From the NCBI GenBank assembly GCA_958295665.1, contig OY282558.1, forward strand, positions 23,001,409-23,065,408: DNA of 64,000 bases, written 5' to 3'. Shown piece after piece: positions 1 through 14,373 of this stretch. Within the stretch, counting starts at the first letter, position 1, and each line of letters begins with the position of its first letter. The notes under the pieces were generated by a model, which was not told the DNA's origin, did not search any database, and saw nothing but the letters and a program-made list of their open reading frames with translations. The translations under genes were made by a program, and so were the position numbers. This stretch comes from Tipula vernalis (Eukaryota; Arthropoda; Insecta; Diptera; Tipulidae).

Positions 1-3000
1 GCCCAAAAACTTGTGGGCTATAGCACAGTTGATTTTCAATAAAATTGAATTTTCTAAGAAATGTTTAGAAATAATCGAGCAATCAAAATGAAAATTGTCA
101 CAGCAATTACAGGTTCCGAAACCTATTGATAGAGGTATCAACCATGGTAATCGGACCATTTTAGATTTTTGCCGCCCAAAAACTTCTGGGCTATAGCACA
201 GTTGATTTTCAATAAAATTGAATTTTCTAAGAAATGTTTAGAAATAATCGAGCAATCAAAATGAAAATTGTCACAGCAATAACAGGTCCCGAAACCTATT
301 GATAGAGGTATCAACCATCGTAATCGGACCATTTTAGATTTTTGCCGCCCAAAAACTTGTGGGCTATAGCACAGTTGATTTTCAATAAAATTGAATTTTC
401 TAAGAAATGTTTAGAAATAATCGAGCAATCAAAATGAAAATTGTCACAGCAATAACAGGTCCCGAAACCTATTGATAGAGGTATCAACCATCGTAATCGG
501 ACCATTTTAGATTTTTGCCGCCCAAAAACTTGTGGGCTATAGCACAGTTGATTTTCAATAAAATTGAATTTTCTAAGAAATGTTTAGAAATAATCGAGCA
601 ATCAAAATCCAAATTGTCACAGCAATAACAGGTCCCGAAACCTATTGATAGTGGTATCAACCATCGTAATCGGACCATTTTAGATTTTTGCCGCCCAAAA
701 ACTTGTGGGCTATAACACAGTTGATTTTCAATAAAATCGAATTTTCTAAGAAATGTTTAGAAATAATCGAGCAATCAAAATGAAAATTGTCACAGCAATT
801 ACAGGTCCCGAAACCTATTGATAGAGGTATCAACCATGGTAATCAGACCATTTTAGATTTTTGCCGCCCAAAAACTTGTGGGCTATAGCACAGTTTATTT
901 TCAATAAAATTGAATTTTCTAAGAAATGTTTAGAAATAATCGAGCAATCAAAATGAAAATTGTCACAGCAATTACAGGTCCCGAAACCTATTGATAGAGG
1001 TATCAACCATCGTAATCGGACTATTTTAGATTTTTGCCGCCCAAAAACTTGTGGGCTATAGCACAGTTGATTTTCAATAAAATTGAATTTTCTAAGAAAT
1101 GTTTAGAAATAACCGAGCAATCAAAATGAAAATTGTCACAGCAATGACAGGTCCCGAAACCTATTGATAGAGGTATCAACCATCATAATCGGACCATTTT
1201 AGATTTTTGCCGCCCAAAAACTTGTGGGCTATAGCACAGTTAATTTTCAATAAAATTGAATTTTCTAAGAAATGTTTAGAAATAATCGAGCAATCAAAAT
1301 GAAAATTGTCACAGCAATTACAGGTCCCGAAACCTATTGATAGAGGTATCAACCATCGTAATCGGAGCATTTTAGATTTTTGCCGCCCAAAAACTTGTGG
1401 GCTATAGCACAGTTGATTTTCAATAAAATTGAATTTTCTAAGAAATGTTTAGAAATAATCGAGCAATCAAAATCCAAATTTTCACAGCAATTACAGGTCC
1501 CGAAACCTATTGATAGAGGTATCAACCATCGTAATCGGACCATTATATATTTTTGCCGCCCAAAAACTTGTGGGCTATAGCACAGTTGATTTTCAATAAA
1601 ATTGAATTTTCTAAGTAATGTTTAGAAATAACCGAGCAATCAAAATGAAAATTGTCACAGCAATTACAGGTCCCGAAACCTATTGATAGAGGTATCAACC
1701 ATCGTAATCGGAGCATTTTAGATTTTTGCCGCCCAAAAACTTGTGGGCTATAGCACAGTTAATTTTCAATAAAATTGAATTTTCTAAGAAATGTTTAGAA
1801 ATAATCGAGCAATCAAAATGAAAATTGTCACAGCAATAACAGGTCCCGAAACCTATTGATAGAGGTATCAACCATCGTAATCGGACCATTTTAGATTTTT
1901 GCCGCCCAAAAACTTGTGGGCTATAGCACAGTTAATTTTCAATAAAATTGAATTTTCTAAGAATGTTAAGAAATAATCGAGCAATCAAAATGAAAATTGT
2001 CACAGCAATACCAGGTCTCGAAACCTATTGATAGAGGTATCAACCATCGTAATCGGACCATTTTAGATTTTTGCCGCCCAAAAACTTGTGGGCTATAGCA
2101 CAGTTAATTTTCAATAAAATTGAATTTTCTAAGAAATGTTTAGAAATAATCGAGCAATCAAAATGAAAATTGTCACAGCAATAACAGGTCCCGAAACCTA
2201 TTGATAGAGGTATCAACCATCGTAATCGGACCATTTTAGATTTTTGCCGCCCAAAAACTTGTGGGCTATAGCACAGTTAATTTTCAATAAAATTGAATTT
2301 TCTAAGAAATGTTTAGAAATAATCGAGCAATCAAAATGAAAATTGTCACAGCAATAACAGGTCCCGAAACCTATTGATAGAGGTATCAACCATCGTAATC
2401 GGACCATTTTAGATTTTTGCCGCCCAAAAACTTGTGGGCTATAGCACAATTGATTTTCAATAAAATTGAATTTTCTAAGAAATGTTTAGAAATAATCGAG
2501 CAATCAAAATGAAAATTGTCACAGCAATAACAGGTCCCGAAACCTATTGATAGAGGTATCAACCATCGTAATCGGACCATTTTAGATTTTTGCCGCCCAA
2601 AAACTTGTGGGCTATAGCACAGTTGATTTTCAATAAAATTGAATTTTCTAAGAAATGTTTAGAAATAATCGAGCAATCAAAATGAAAATTGTCACAGCAA
2701 TAACAGGTCCCGAAACCTATTGATAGAGGTATCAACCATCGTAATCGGACCATTTTAGATTTTTGCCGCCCAAAAACTTGTGGGCTATAGCACAGTTGAT
2801 TTTCAATAAAATTGAATTTTCTAAGAAATGTTTAGAAATAATCGAGCAATCAAAATGAAAATTGTCACAGCAATAACAGGTCCCGAAACCTATTGATAGA
2901 GGTATCAACCATCGTAATCGGACCATTTTAGATTTTTGCCGCCCAAAAACTTGTGGGCTATAGCACAGTTGATTTTCAATAAAATTGAATTTTCTAAGAA

Positions 3001-4965
3001 ATGTTTAGAAATAATCGAGCAATCAAAATCCAAATTTTCACAGCAATTACAGGTCCCGAAACCTATTGATAGAGGTATCAACCATCGTAATCGGACTATT
3101 TTAGATTTTTGCCGCCCAAAAACTTGTGGGCTATAGCACAGTTGATTTTCAATAAAATTGAATTTTGTAAGAAATGTTTAGAAATAACCGAGCAATCAAA
3201 ATGAAAATTGTCACAGCAATAACAGGTCCCGAAACCTATTGATAGAGGTATCAACCATCGTAATCGGACCATTTTAGATTTTTGCCGCCCAAAAACTTGT
3301 GGGCTATAGCACAGTTGATTTTCAATAAAATTGAATTTTCTAAGAAATGTTTAGAAATAATCGAGCAATCAAAATGAAAATTGTCACAGCAATAACAGGT
3401 CCCGAAACCTATTGATAGAGGTATCAACCATCGTAATCGGACCATTTTAGATTTTTGCCGCCCAAAAACTTGTGGGCTATAGCACAGTTGATTTTCAATA
3501 AAATTGAATTTTCTAAGAAATGTTTAGAAATAATCGAGCAATCAAAATCCAAATTGTCACAGCAATAACAGGTCCCGAAACCTATTGATAGTGGTATCAA
3601 CCATCGTAATCGGACCATTTTAGATTTTTGCCGCCCAAAAATTTGTGGGCTATAACACAGTTGATTTTCAATAAAATTGAATTTTCTAAGAAATGTTTAG
3701 AAATAATCGAGCAATCAAAATGAAAATTGTCACAGCAATAACAGGTCCCGAAACCTATTGATAGAGGTATCAACCATCGTAATCGGACCATCCAAAAACT
3801 TGTGGGCTATAGCACAGTTGATTTTCAATAAAATTGAATTTTCTAAGAAATGTTTAGAAATAATCGAGCAATCAAAATGAAAATTGTCACAGCAATTACA
3901 GGTCCCGAAACCTATTGATAGAGGTATCAACCATCGTAATCGGACTATTTTAGATTTTTGCCGCCCAAAAACTTGTGGGCTATAGCACAGTTGATTTTCA
4001 ATAAAATTGAATTTTCTAAGAAATGTTTAGAAATAACCGAGCAATCAAAATGAAAATTGTCACAGCAATGACAGGTCCCGAAACCTATTGATAGAGGTAT
4101 CAACCATCATAATCGGACCATTTTAGATTTTTGCCGCCCAAAAACTTGTGGGCTATAGCACAGTTAATTTTCAATAAAATTGAATTTTCTAAGAAATGTT
4201 TAGAAATAATCGAGCAATCAAAATGAAAATTGTCACAGCAATTACAGGTCCCGAAACCTATTGATAGAGGTATCAACCATCGTAATCGGACCATTTTAGA
4301 TTTTGGCCGCCCAAAAACTTGTGGGCTATAGCACAGTTGATTTTCAATAAAATTGAATTTTCTAAGAAATGTTTAGAAATAATCGAGCAATCAAAATGAA
4401 AATTGTCACAGCAATAACAGGTCCCGAAACCTATTGATAGAGGTATCAACCATCATAATCGGACCATTTTAGATTTTTGCCGCCCAAAAACTTGTGGGCT
4501 ATAGCACAGTTAATTTTCAATAAAATTGAATTTTCTAAGAAATGTTTAGAAATAACCGAGCAATCAAAATGAAAATTGTCACAGCAATTACAGGTCCCGA
4601 AACCTATTGATAGAGGTATCAACCATCGTAATCGGACCATTTTAGATTTTTTGCCGCCCAAAAACTTGTGGGCTATAGCACAGTTAATTTTCAATAAAAT
4701 TGAATTTTCTAAGAAATGTTTAGAAATAATCAAGCAATCAAAATGAAAATTGTCACAGCAATTACAGGTCCCGAAACCTATTGATAGAGGTATCAACCAT
4801 CGTAATCGGACCATTTTAGATTTTGGCCGCCCAAAAACTTGTGGGCTATAGCACAGTTAATTTTCAATAAAATTGAATTTTCTCAGAAATGTTTAGAAAT
4901 AATCGAGCAATCAAAATGAAAATTGTCACAGCAATTACAGGTCCCGAAACCTATTGATAGAGGTA

Positions 4966-5730
4966 TCAACCATCGTAATCGGACCATTTTAGATTTTGGC
5001 CGCCCAAAAACTTGTGGGCTATAGCACAGTTAATTATCAATAAAATTGAATTTTCTAAGAAATGTTTAGAAATAATCGAGCAATCAAAATGAAAATTGTC
5101 ACAGCAATTACAGGTCCCGAAACCTATTGATAGAGGTATCAACCATCGTAATCGGACCATTTTAGATTTTTTGCCGCCCAAAAACTTGTGGGCTATAGCA
5201 CAGTTAATTTTCAATAAAATTGAATTTTCTAAGAAATGTTTAGAAATAATCGAGCAATTAAAATGAAAATTGTCACAGCAATAACAGGTCCCGAAACCTA
5301 TTGATAGAGGTATCAACCATCATAATCGGACCATTTTAGATTTTTGCCGCCCAAAAACTTGTGGGCTATAGCACAGTTAATTTTCAATAAAATTGAATTT
5401 TCTAAGAAATGTTTAGAAATAATCGAGCAATCAAAATGAAAATTGTCACAGCAATAACAGGTCCCGAAACCTATTGATAGAGGTATCAACCATCGTAATC
5501 GGACCATTTTAGATTTTTGCCGCCCAAAAACTTGTGGGCTATAGCACAGTTGATTTTCAATAAAATTGAATTTTCGAAGAAATGTTTAGAAATAATCGAG
5601 CAATCAAAATCCAAATTGTCACAGCAATAACAGGTCCCGAAACCTATTGATAGTGGTATCAACCATCGTAATCGGACCATTTTAAATTTTTGCCGCCCAA
5701 AAACTTGTGGGCTATAATAACACAGTTGAT
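4966..5730 (+). repeat. Satellite higher-order block, copy A
   Basis: This is an ordered run of distinctive monomers. First comes a pair joined by an extra T in the T-run (6 T before GCCGCC), then a standard unit, then a unit with both AATCCAAATT and TTCGAAGAA, then a unit opening with the insertion GGCTATAATAACACAG. The same order reappears at 8084-8850 and 11895-12660. Monomer variants therefore moved as blocks rather than being scattered at random. Confidence 0.8.
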
Positions 5731-8083
5731 TTTCAATAAAATTGAATTTTCTCAGAAATGTTTAGAAATAATCGAGCAATCAAAATGAAAATTGTCACAG
5801 CAATTACAGGTCCCGAAACCTATTGATAGAGGTATCAACCATCGTAATCGGACCATTTTAGATTTTGGCCGCCCAAAAACTTGTGGGCTATAGCACAGTT
5901 GATTTTCAATAAAATTGAATTTTCTAAGAAATGTTTAGAAATAATCGAGCAATCAAAATGAAAATTGTCACAGCAATAACAGGTCCCGAAACCTATTGAT
6001 AGAGGTATCAACCATCGTAATCGGACTATTTTAGATTTTTGCCGCCCAAAAACTTGTGGGCTATAGCACAGTTAATTTTCAATAAAATTGAATTTTCTAA
6101 GAAATGTTTAGAAATAATCGAGCAATTAAAATGAAAATTGTCACAGCAATTACAGGTCCCGAAACCTATTGATAGAGGTATCAACCATCGTAATCGGACC
6201 ATTTTAGATTTTGGCCGCCCAAAAACTTGTGGGCTATAGCACAGTTAATTTTCAATAAAATTGAATTTTCTAAGAAATGTTTAGAAATAACCGAGCAATC
6301 AAAATGAAAATTGTCACAGCAATGACAGGTCCCGAAACCTATTGATAGAGGTATCAACCATCATAATCGGACCATTTTAGATTTTTGCCGCCCAAAAACT
6401 TGTGGGCTATAGCACAGTTAATTTTCAATAAAATTGAATTTTCTCAGAAATGTTTAGAAATAATCGAGCAATCAAAATGAAAATTGTCACAGCAATTACA
6501 GGTCCCGAAACCTATTGATAGAGGTATCAACCATCGTAATCGGACCATTTTAGATTTTGGCCGCCCAAAAACTTGTGGGCTATAGCACAGTTGATTTTCA
6601 ATAAAATTGAATTTTCTAAGAAATGTTTAGAAATAATCGAGCAATCAAAATGAAAATTGTCACAGCAATTACAGGTCCCGAAACCTATTGATAGAGGTAT
6701 CAACCATCGTAATCGGACTATTTTAGATTTTTGCCGCCCAAAAACTTGTGGGCTATAGCACAGTTGATTTTCAATAAAATTGAATTTTCTAAGAAATGTT
6801 TAGAAATAACCGAGCAATCAAAATGAAAATTGTCACAGCAATGACAGGTCCCGAAACCTATTGATAGAGGTATCAACCATCATAATCGGACCATTTTAGA
6901 TTTTTGCCGCCCAAAAACTTGTGGGCTATAGCACAGTTAATTTTCAATAAAATTGAATTTTCTAAGAAATGTTTAGAAATAATCGAGCAATCAAAATGAA
7001 AATTGTCACAGCAATTACAGGTCCCGAAACCTATTGATAGAGGTATCAACCATCGTAATCGGACCATTTTAGATTTTGGCCGCCCAAAAACTTGTGGGCT
7101 ATAGCACAGTTGATTTTCAATAAAATTGAATTTTCTAAGAAATGTTTAGAAATAATCGAGCAATCAAAATGAAAATTGTCACAGCAATAACAGGTCCCGA
7201 AACCTATTGATAGAGGTATCAACCATCATAATCGGACCATTTTAGATTTTTGCCGCCCAAAAACTTGTGGGCTATAGCACAGTTAATTTTCAATAAAATT
7301 GAATTTTCTAAGAAATGTTTAGAAATAATCGAGCAATCAAAATGAAAATTGTCACAGCAATTACAGGTCCCGAAACCTATTGATAGAGGTATCAACCATC
7401 GTAATCGGACCATTTTAGATTTTGGCCGCCCAAAAACTTGTGGGCTATAGCACAGTTAATTTTCAATAAAATTGAATTTTCTCAGAAATGTTTAGAAATA
7501 ATCGAGCAATCAAAATGAAAATTGTCACAGCAATTACAGGTCCCGAAACCTATTGATAGAGGTATCAACCATCGTAATCGGACTATTTTAGATTTTTGCC
7601 GCCCAAAAACTTGTGGGCTATAGCACAGTTGATTTTCAATAAAATTGAATTTTCTAAGAAATGTTTAGAAATAATCGAGCAATCAAAATGAAAATTGTCA
7701 CAGCAATTACAGGTCCCGAAACCTATTGATAGAGGTATCAACCATCGTAATCGGACTATTTTAGATTTTGGCCGCCCAAAAACTTGTGGGCTATAGCACA
7801 GTTGATTTTCAATAAAATTGAATTTTCTAAGAAATGTTTAGAAATAACCGAGCAATCAAAATGAAAATTGTCACAGCAATGACAGGTCCCGAAACCTATT
7901 GATAGAGGTATCAACCATCATAATCGGACCATTTTAGATTTTTGCCGCCCAAAAACTTGTGGGCTATAGCACAGTTAATTTTCAATAAAATTGAATTTTC
8001 TAAGAAATGTTTAGAAATAATCGAGCAATCAAAATGAAAATTGTCACAGCAATTACAGGTCCCGAAACCTATTGATAGAGGTA

Positions 8084-8850
8084 TCAACCATCGTAATCGG
8101 ACCATTTTAGATTTTGGCCGCCCAAAAACTTGTGGGCTATAGCACAGTTAATTTTCAATAAAATTGAATTTTCTAAGAAATGTTTAGAAATAATCGAGCA
8201 ATCAAAATGAAAATTGTCACAGCAATTACAGGTCCCGAAACCTATTGATAGAGGTATCAACCATCGTAATCGGACCATTTTAGATTTTTTGCCGCCCAAA
8301 AACTTGTGGGCTATAGCACAGTTAATTTTCAATAAAATTGAATTTTCTAAGAAATGTTTAGAAATAATCGAGCAATTAAAATGAAAATTGTCACAGCAAT
8401 AACAGGTCCCGAAACCTATTGATAGAGGTATCAACCATCATAATCGGACCATTTTAGATTTTTGCCGCCCAAAAACTTGTGGGCTATAGCACAGTTAATT
8501 TTCAATAAAATTGAATTTTCTAAGAAATGTTTAGAAATAATCGAGCAATCAAAATGAAAATTGTCACAGCAATAACAGGTCCCGAAACCTATTGATAGAG
8601 GTATCAACCATCGTAATCGGACCATTTTAGATTTTTGCCGCCCAAAAACTTGTGGGCTATAGCACAGTTGATTTTCAATAAAATTGAATTTTCGAAGAAA
8701 TGTTTAGAAATAATCGAGCAATCAAAATCCAAATTGTCACAGCAATAACAGGTCCCGAAACCTATTGATAGTGGTATCAACCATCGTAATCGGACCATTT
8801 TAAATTTTTGCCGCCCAAAAACTTGTGGGCTATAATAACACAGTTGATTT
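8084..8850 (+). repeat. Satellite higher-order block, copy B
   Basis: The monomer variants appear in the same order as in the block at 4966-5730, offset by 3118 bp (18 units plus 4 bases). The unit with GGCTATAATAACACAG is at about 8832. The sequence downstream reaches a rare GATGTTGGCAGCC variant at about 9326, which is shared with the copy at 11895 but one unit closer. Confidence 0.8.
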
Positions 8851-11800
8851 TCAATAAAATTGAATTTTCTCAGAAATGTTTAGAAATAATCGAGCAATCA
8901 AAATGAAAATTGTCACAGCAATTACAGGTCCCGAAACCTATTGATAGAGGTATCAACCATCGTAATCGGACCATTTTAGATTTTGGCCGCCCAAAAACTT
9001 GTGGGCTATAGCACAGTTGATTTTCAATAAAATTGAATTTTCTAAGAAATGTTTAGAAATAACCGAGCAATCAAAATGAAAATTGTCACAGCAATGACAG
9101 GTCCCGAAACCTATTGATAGAGGTATCAACCATCATAATCGGACCATTTTAGATTTTTGCCGCCCAAAAACTTGTGGGCTATAGCACAGTTAATTTTCAA
9201 TAAAATTGAATTTTCTAAGAAATGTTTAGAAATAATCGAGCAATCAAAATGAAAATTGTCACAGCAATTACAGGTCCCGAAACCTATTGATAGAGGTATC
9301 AACCATCGTAATCGGACCATTTTAGATGTTGGCAGCCCAAAAACTTGTGGGCTATAGCACAGTTAATTTTCAATAAAATTGAATTTTCTCAGAAATGTTT
9401 AGAAATAATCGAGCAATCAAAATGAAAATTGTCACAGCAATTACAGGTCCCGAAACCTATTGATAGAGGTATCAACCATCGTAATCGGACCATTTTAGAT
9501 TTTGGCCGCCCAAAAACTTGTGGGCTATAGCACAGTTGATTTTCAATAAAATTGAATTTTCTAAGAAATGTTTAGAAATAATCGAGCAATCAAAATGAAA
9601 ATTGTCACAGCAATAACAGGTCCCGAAACCTATTGATAGAGGTATCAACCATCGTAATCGGACTATTTTAGATTTTTGCCGCCCAAAAACTTGTGGGCTA
9701 TAGCACATTTGATTTTCAATAAAATTGAATTTTCTAAGAAATGTTTAGAAATAACCGAGCAATCAAAATGAAAATTGTCACAGCAATGACAGGTCCCGAA
9801 ACCTATTGATAGAGGTATCAACCATCATAATCGGACCATTTTAGATTTTTGCCGCCCAAAAACTTGTGGGCTATAGCACAGTTAATTTTCAATAAAATTG
9901 CATTTTTTAAGAAATGTTTAGAAATAATCGAGCAATCAAAATGAAAATTGTCACAGCAATTACAGGTCCCGAAACCTATTGATAGAGGTATCAACCATCG
10001 TAATCGGACCATTTTAGATTTTGGCCGCCCAAAAACTTGTGGGCTATAGCACAGTTGATTTTCAATAAAATTGAATTTTCTAAGAAATGTTTAGAAATAA
10101 TCGAGCAATCAAAATGAAAATTGTCACAGCAATAACAGGTCCCGAAACCTATTGATAGAGGTATCAACCATCATAATCGGACCATTTTAGATTTTTGCCG
10201 CCCAAAAACTTGTGGGCTATAGCACAGTTAATTTTCAATAAAATTGAATTTTCTAAGAAATGTTTAGAAATAATCGAGCAATCAAAATGAAAATTGTCAC
10301 AGCAATTACAGGTCCCGAAACCTATTGATAGAGGTATCAACCATCGTAATCGGACCATTTTAGATTTTGGCCGCCCAAAAACTTGTGGGCTATAGCACAG
10401 TTAATTTTCAATAAAATTGAATTTTCTCAGAAATGTTTAGAAATAATCGAGCAATCAAAATGAAAATTGTCACAGCAATTACAGGTCCCGAAACCTATTG
10501 ATAGAGGTATCAACCATCGTAATCGGACTATTTTAGATTTTTGCCGCCCAAAAACTTGTGGGCTATAGCACAGTTGATTTTCAATAAAATTGAATTTTCT
10601 AAGAAATGTTTAGAAATAATCGAGCAATCAAAATGAAAATTGTCACAGCAATTACAGGTCCCGAAACCTATTGATAGAGGTATCAACCATCGTAATCGGA
10701 CTATTTTAGATTTTGGCCGCCCAAAAACTTGTGGGCTATAGCACAGTTGATTTTCAATAAAATTGAATTTTCTAAGAAATGTTTAGAAATAACCGAGCAA
10801 TCAAAATGAAAATTGTCACAGCAATGACAGGTCCCGAAACCTATTGATAGAGGTATCAACCATCATAATCGGACCATTTTAGATTTTTGCCGCCCAAAAA
10901 CTTGTGGGCTATAGCACAGTTAATTTTCAATAAAATTGAATTTTCTAAGAAATGTTTAGAAATAATCGAGCAATCAAAATGAAAATTGTCACAGCAATTA
11001 CAGGTCCCGAAACCTATTGATAGAGGTATCAACCATCGTAATCGGACCATTTTAGATTTTGGCCGCCCAAAAACTTGTGGGCTATAGCACAGTTAATTTT
11101 CAATAAAATTGAATTTTCTAAGAAATGTTTAGAAATAACCGAGCAATCAAAATGAAAATTGTCACAGCAATGACAGGTCCCGAAACCTATTGATAGAGGT
11201 ATCAACCATCATAATCGGACCATTTTAGATTTTTGCCGCCCAAAAACTTGTGGGCTATAGCACAGTTAATTTTCAATAAAATTGAATTTTCTAAGAAATG
11301 TTTAGAAATAATCGAGCAATCAAAATGAAAATTGTCACAGCAATTACAGGTCCCGAAACCTATTGATAGAGGTATCAACCATCGTAATCGGACCATTTTA
11401 GATTTTGGCCGCCCAAAAACTTGTGGGCTATAGCACAGTTAATTTTCAATAAAATTGAATTTTCTAAGAAATGTTTAGAAATAACCGAGCAATCAAAATG
11501 AAAATTGTCACAGCAATTACAGGTCCCGAAACCTATTGATAGAGGTATCAACCATCGTAATCGGACCATTTTAGATTTTTTGCCGCCCAAAAACTTGTGG
11601 GCTATAGCACAGTTAATTTTCAATAAAATTGAATTTTCTAAGAAATGTTTAGAAATAATCGAGCAATCAAAATGAAAATTGTCACAGCAATTACAGGTCC
11701 CGAAACCTATTGATAGAGGTATCAACCATCGTAATCGGACCATTTTAGATTTTGGCCGCCCAAAAACTTGTGGGCTATAGCACAGTTAATTTTCAATAAA

Positions 11801-11894
11801 ATTGAATTTTCTCAGAAATGTTTAGAAATAATCGAGCAATCAAAATGAAAATTGTCACAGCAATTACAGGTCCCGAAACCTATTGATAGAGGTA

Positions 11895-12660
11895 TCAACC
11901 ATCGTAATCGGACCATTTTAGATTTTGGCCGCCCAAAAACTTGTGGGCTATAGCATAGTTAATTTTCAATAAAATTGAATTTTCTAAGAAATGTTTAGAA
12001 ATAATCGAGCAATCAAAATGAAAATTGTCACAGCAATTACAGGTCCCGAAACCTATTGATAGAGGTATCAACCATCGTAATCGGACCATTTTAGATTTTT
12101 TGCCGCCCAAAAACTTGTGGGCTATAGCACAGTTAATTTTCAATAAAATTGAATTTTCTAAGAAATGTTTAGAAATAATCGAGCAATTAAAATGAAAATT
12201 GTCACAGCAATAACAGGTCCCGAAACCTATTGATAGAGGTATCAACCATCGTAATCGGACCATTTTAGATTTTTGCCGCCCAAAAACTTGTGGGCTATAG
12301 CACAGTTAATTTTCAATAAAATTGAATTTTCTAAGAAATGTTTAGAAATAATCGAGCAATCAAAATGAAAATTGTCACAGCAATAACAGGTCCCGAAACC
12401 TATTGATAGAGGTATCAACCATCGTAATCGGACCATTTTAGATTTTTGCCGCCCAAAAACTTGTGGGCTATAGCACAGTTGATTTTCAATAAAATTGAAT
12501 TTTCGAAGAAATGTTTAGAAATAATCGAGCAATCAAAATCCAAATTGTCACAGCAATAACAGGTCCCGAAACCTATTGATAGTGGTATCAACCATCGTAA
12601 TCGGACCATTTTAGATTTTTGCCGCCCAAAAACTTGTGGGCTATAATAACACAGTTGATT
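11895..12660 (+). repeat. Satellite higher-order block, copy C
   Basis: This is the third occurrence of the ordered variant block, about 3.81 kb (22 units) after copy B. It differs from the other copies by a few substitutions, for example TAGCATAGTT near 11951 and TTTTAGATTT where copies A and B have TTTTAAATTT. The units just upstream (11375-11894) resemble those before copy A (4446-4965) more than those before copy B, which suggests unit-level deletions in B. Confidence 0.8.
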
Positions 12661-14373
12661 TTCAATAAAATTGAATTTTCTCAGAAATGTTTAGAAATAA
12701 TCGAGCAATCAAAATGAAAATTGTCACAGCAATTACAGGTCCCGAAACCTATTGATAGAGGTATCAACCATCGTAATCGGACCATTTTAGATTTTGGCCG
12801 CCCAAAAACTTGTGGGCTATAGCACAGTTGATTTTCAATAAAATTGAATTTTCTAAGAAATGTTTAGAAATAATCGAGCAATCAAAATGAAAATTGTCAC
12901 AGCAATAACAGGTCCCGAAACCTATTGATAGAGGTATCAACCATCGTAATCGGACTATTTTAGATTTTTGCCGCCCAAAAACTTGTGGGCTATAGCACAG
13001 TTGATTTTCAATAAAATTGAATTTTCTAAGAAATGTTTAGAAATAACCGAGCAATCAAAATGAAAATTGTCACAGCAATGACAGGTCCCGAAACCTATTG
13101 ATAGAGGTATCAACCATCATAATCGGACCATTTTAGATTTTTGCCGCCCAAAAACTTGTGGGCTATAGCACAGTTAATTTTCAATAAAATTGAATTTTCT
13201 AAGAAATGTTTAGAAATAATCGAGCAATCAAAATGAAAATTGTCACAGCAATTACAGGTCCCGAAACCTATTGATAGAGGTATCAACCATCGTAATCGGA
13301 CCATTTTAGATGTTGGCAGCCCAAAAACTTGTGGGCTATAGCACAGTTAATTTTCAATAAAATTGAATTTTCTCAGAAATGTTTAGAAATAATCGAGCAA
13401 TCAAAATGAAAATTGTCACAGCAATTACAGGTCCCGAAACCTATTGATAGAGGTATCAACCATCGTAATCGGACCATTTTAGATTTTGGCCGCCCAAAAA
13501 CTTGTGGGCTATAGCACAGTTGATTTTCAATAAAATTGAATTTTCTAAGAAATGTTTAGAAATAATCGAGCAATCAAAATGAAAATTGTCACAGCAATTA
13601 CAGGTCCCGAAACCTATTGATAGAGGTATCAACCATCGTAATCGGACTATTTTAGATTTTTGCCGCCCAAAAACTTGTGGGCTATAGCACAGTTGATTTT
13701 CAATAAAATTGAATTTTCTAAGAAATGTTTAGAAATAACCGAGCAATCAAAATGAAAATTGTCACAGCAATGACAGGTCCCGAAACCTATTGATAGAGGT
13801 ATCAACCATCGTAATCGGACCATTTTAGATTTTTGCCGCCCAAAAACTTGTGGGCTATAGCACAAGTTGATTTTCAATAAAATTGAATTTTCTACGAAAT
13901 GTTTAGAAATAATCGAGCAATCAAAATGAAAATTGTCACAGCAATAACAGGTCCCGAAACCTATTGATAGTGGTATCAACCATCGTAATCGGACCATTTT
14001 AGATTTTGGCCGCCCAAAAACTTGTGGGCTATAGCACAGTTGGTTTTCAATAAAATTGAATTTTCTAAGAAATGTTTAGAAATAATCGAGCAATCAAAAT
14101 GAAAATTGTCACAGCAATAACAGGTCCCGAAACCTATTGATAGAGGTATCAACCATCGTAATCGGACCATTTTAGATTTTTGCCGCCCAAAAACTTGTGG
14201 GCTATAACACAGTTGATTTTCAATAAAATTGAATTTTCTAAGAAATGTTTAGAAATAATCGAGCAATCAAAATGAAAATTGTCACAGCAATTACAGGTCC
14301 CGAAACCTATTGATAGTGGTATCAACCATCGTAATCGAACCATTTTAGATTTTTGCCGCCCAAAAACTTGTGG

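Larger units (their letters stand above)
1..14373 (+). repeat. 173-bp satellite, main tandem array (about 83 units)
   Basis: A monomer of 173 bp repeats head to tail from the first base, so the array continues off the left edge. Landmarks such as GCCCAAAAACTTGTGGGC recur every 173 bp (1, 174, 347 and so on) with few length changes: a deletion of about 16 bp near 3791, single-base insertions in some T-runs, and a 2-3 base insertion near 5714, 8832 and 12645. Units differ at a limited set of positions, for example TTTTTGCC or TTTTGGCC, AATAACAGG, AATTACAGG or AATGACAGG, and AATGAAAATT or AATCCAAATT. Each unit holds three short perfect dyads. The monomer size is close to one nucleosome plus linker. 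A centromeric or pericentromeric location is inference. Confidence 0.97.
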
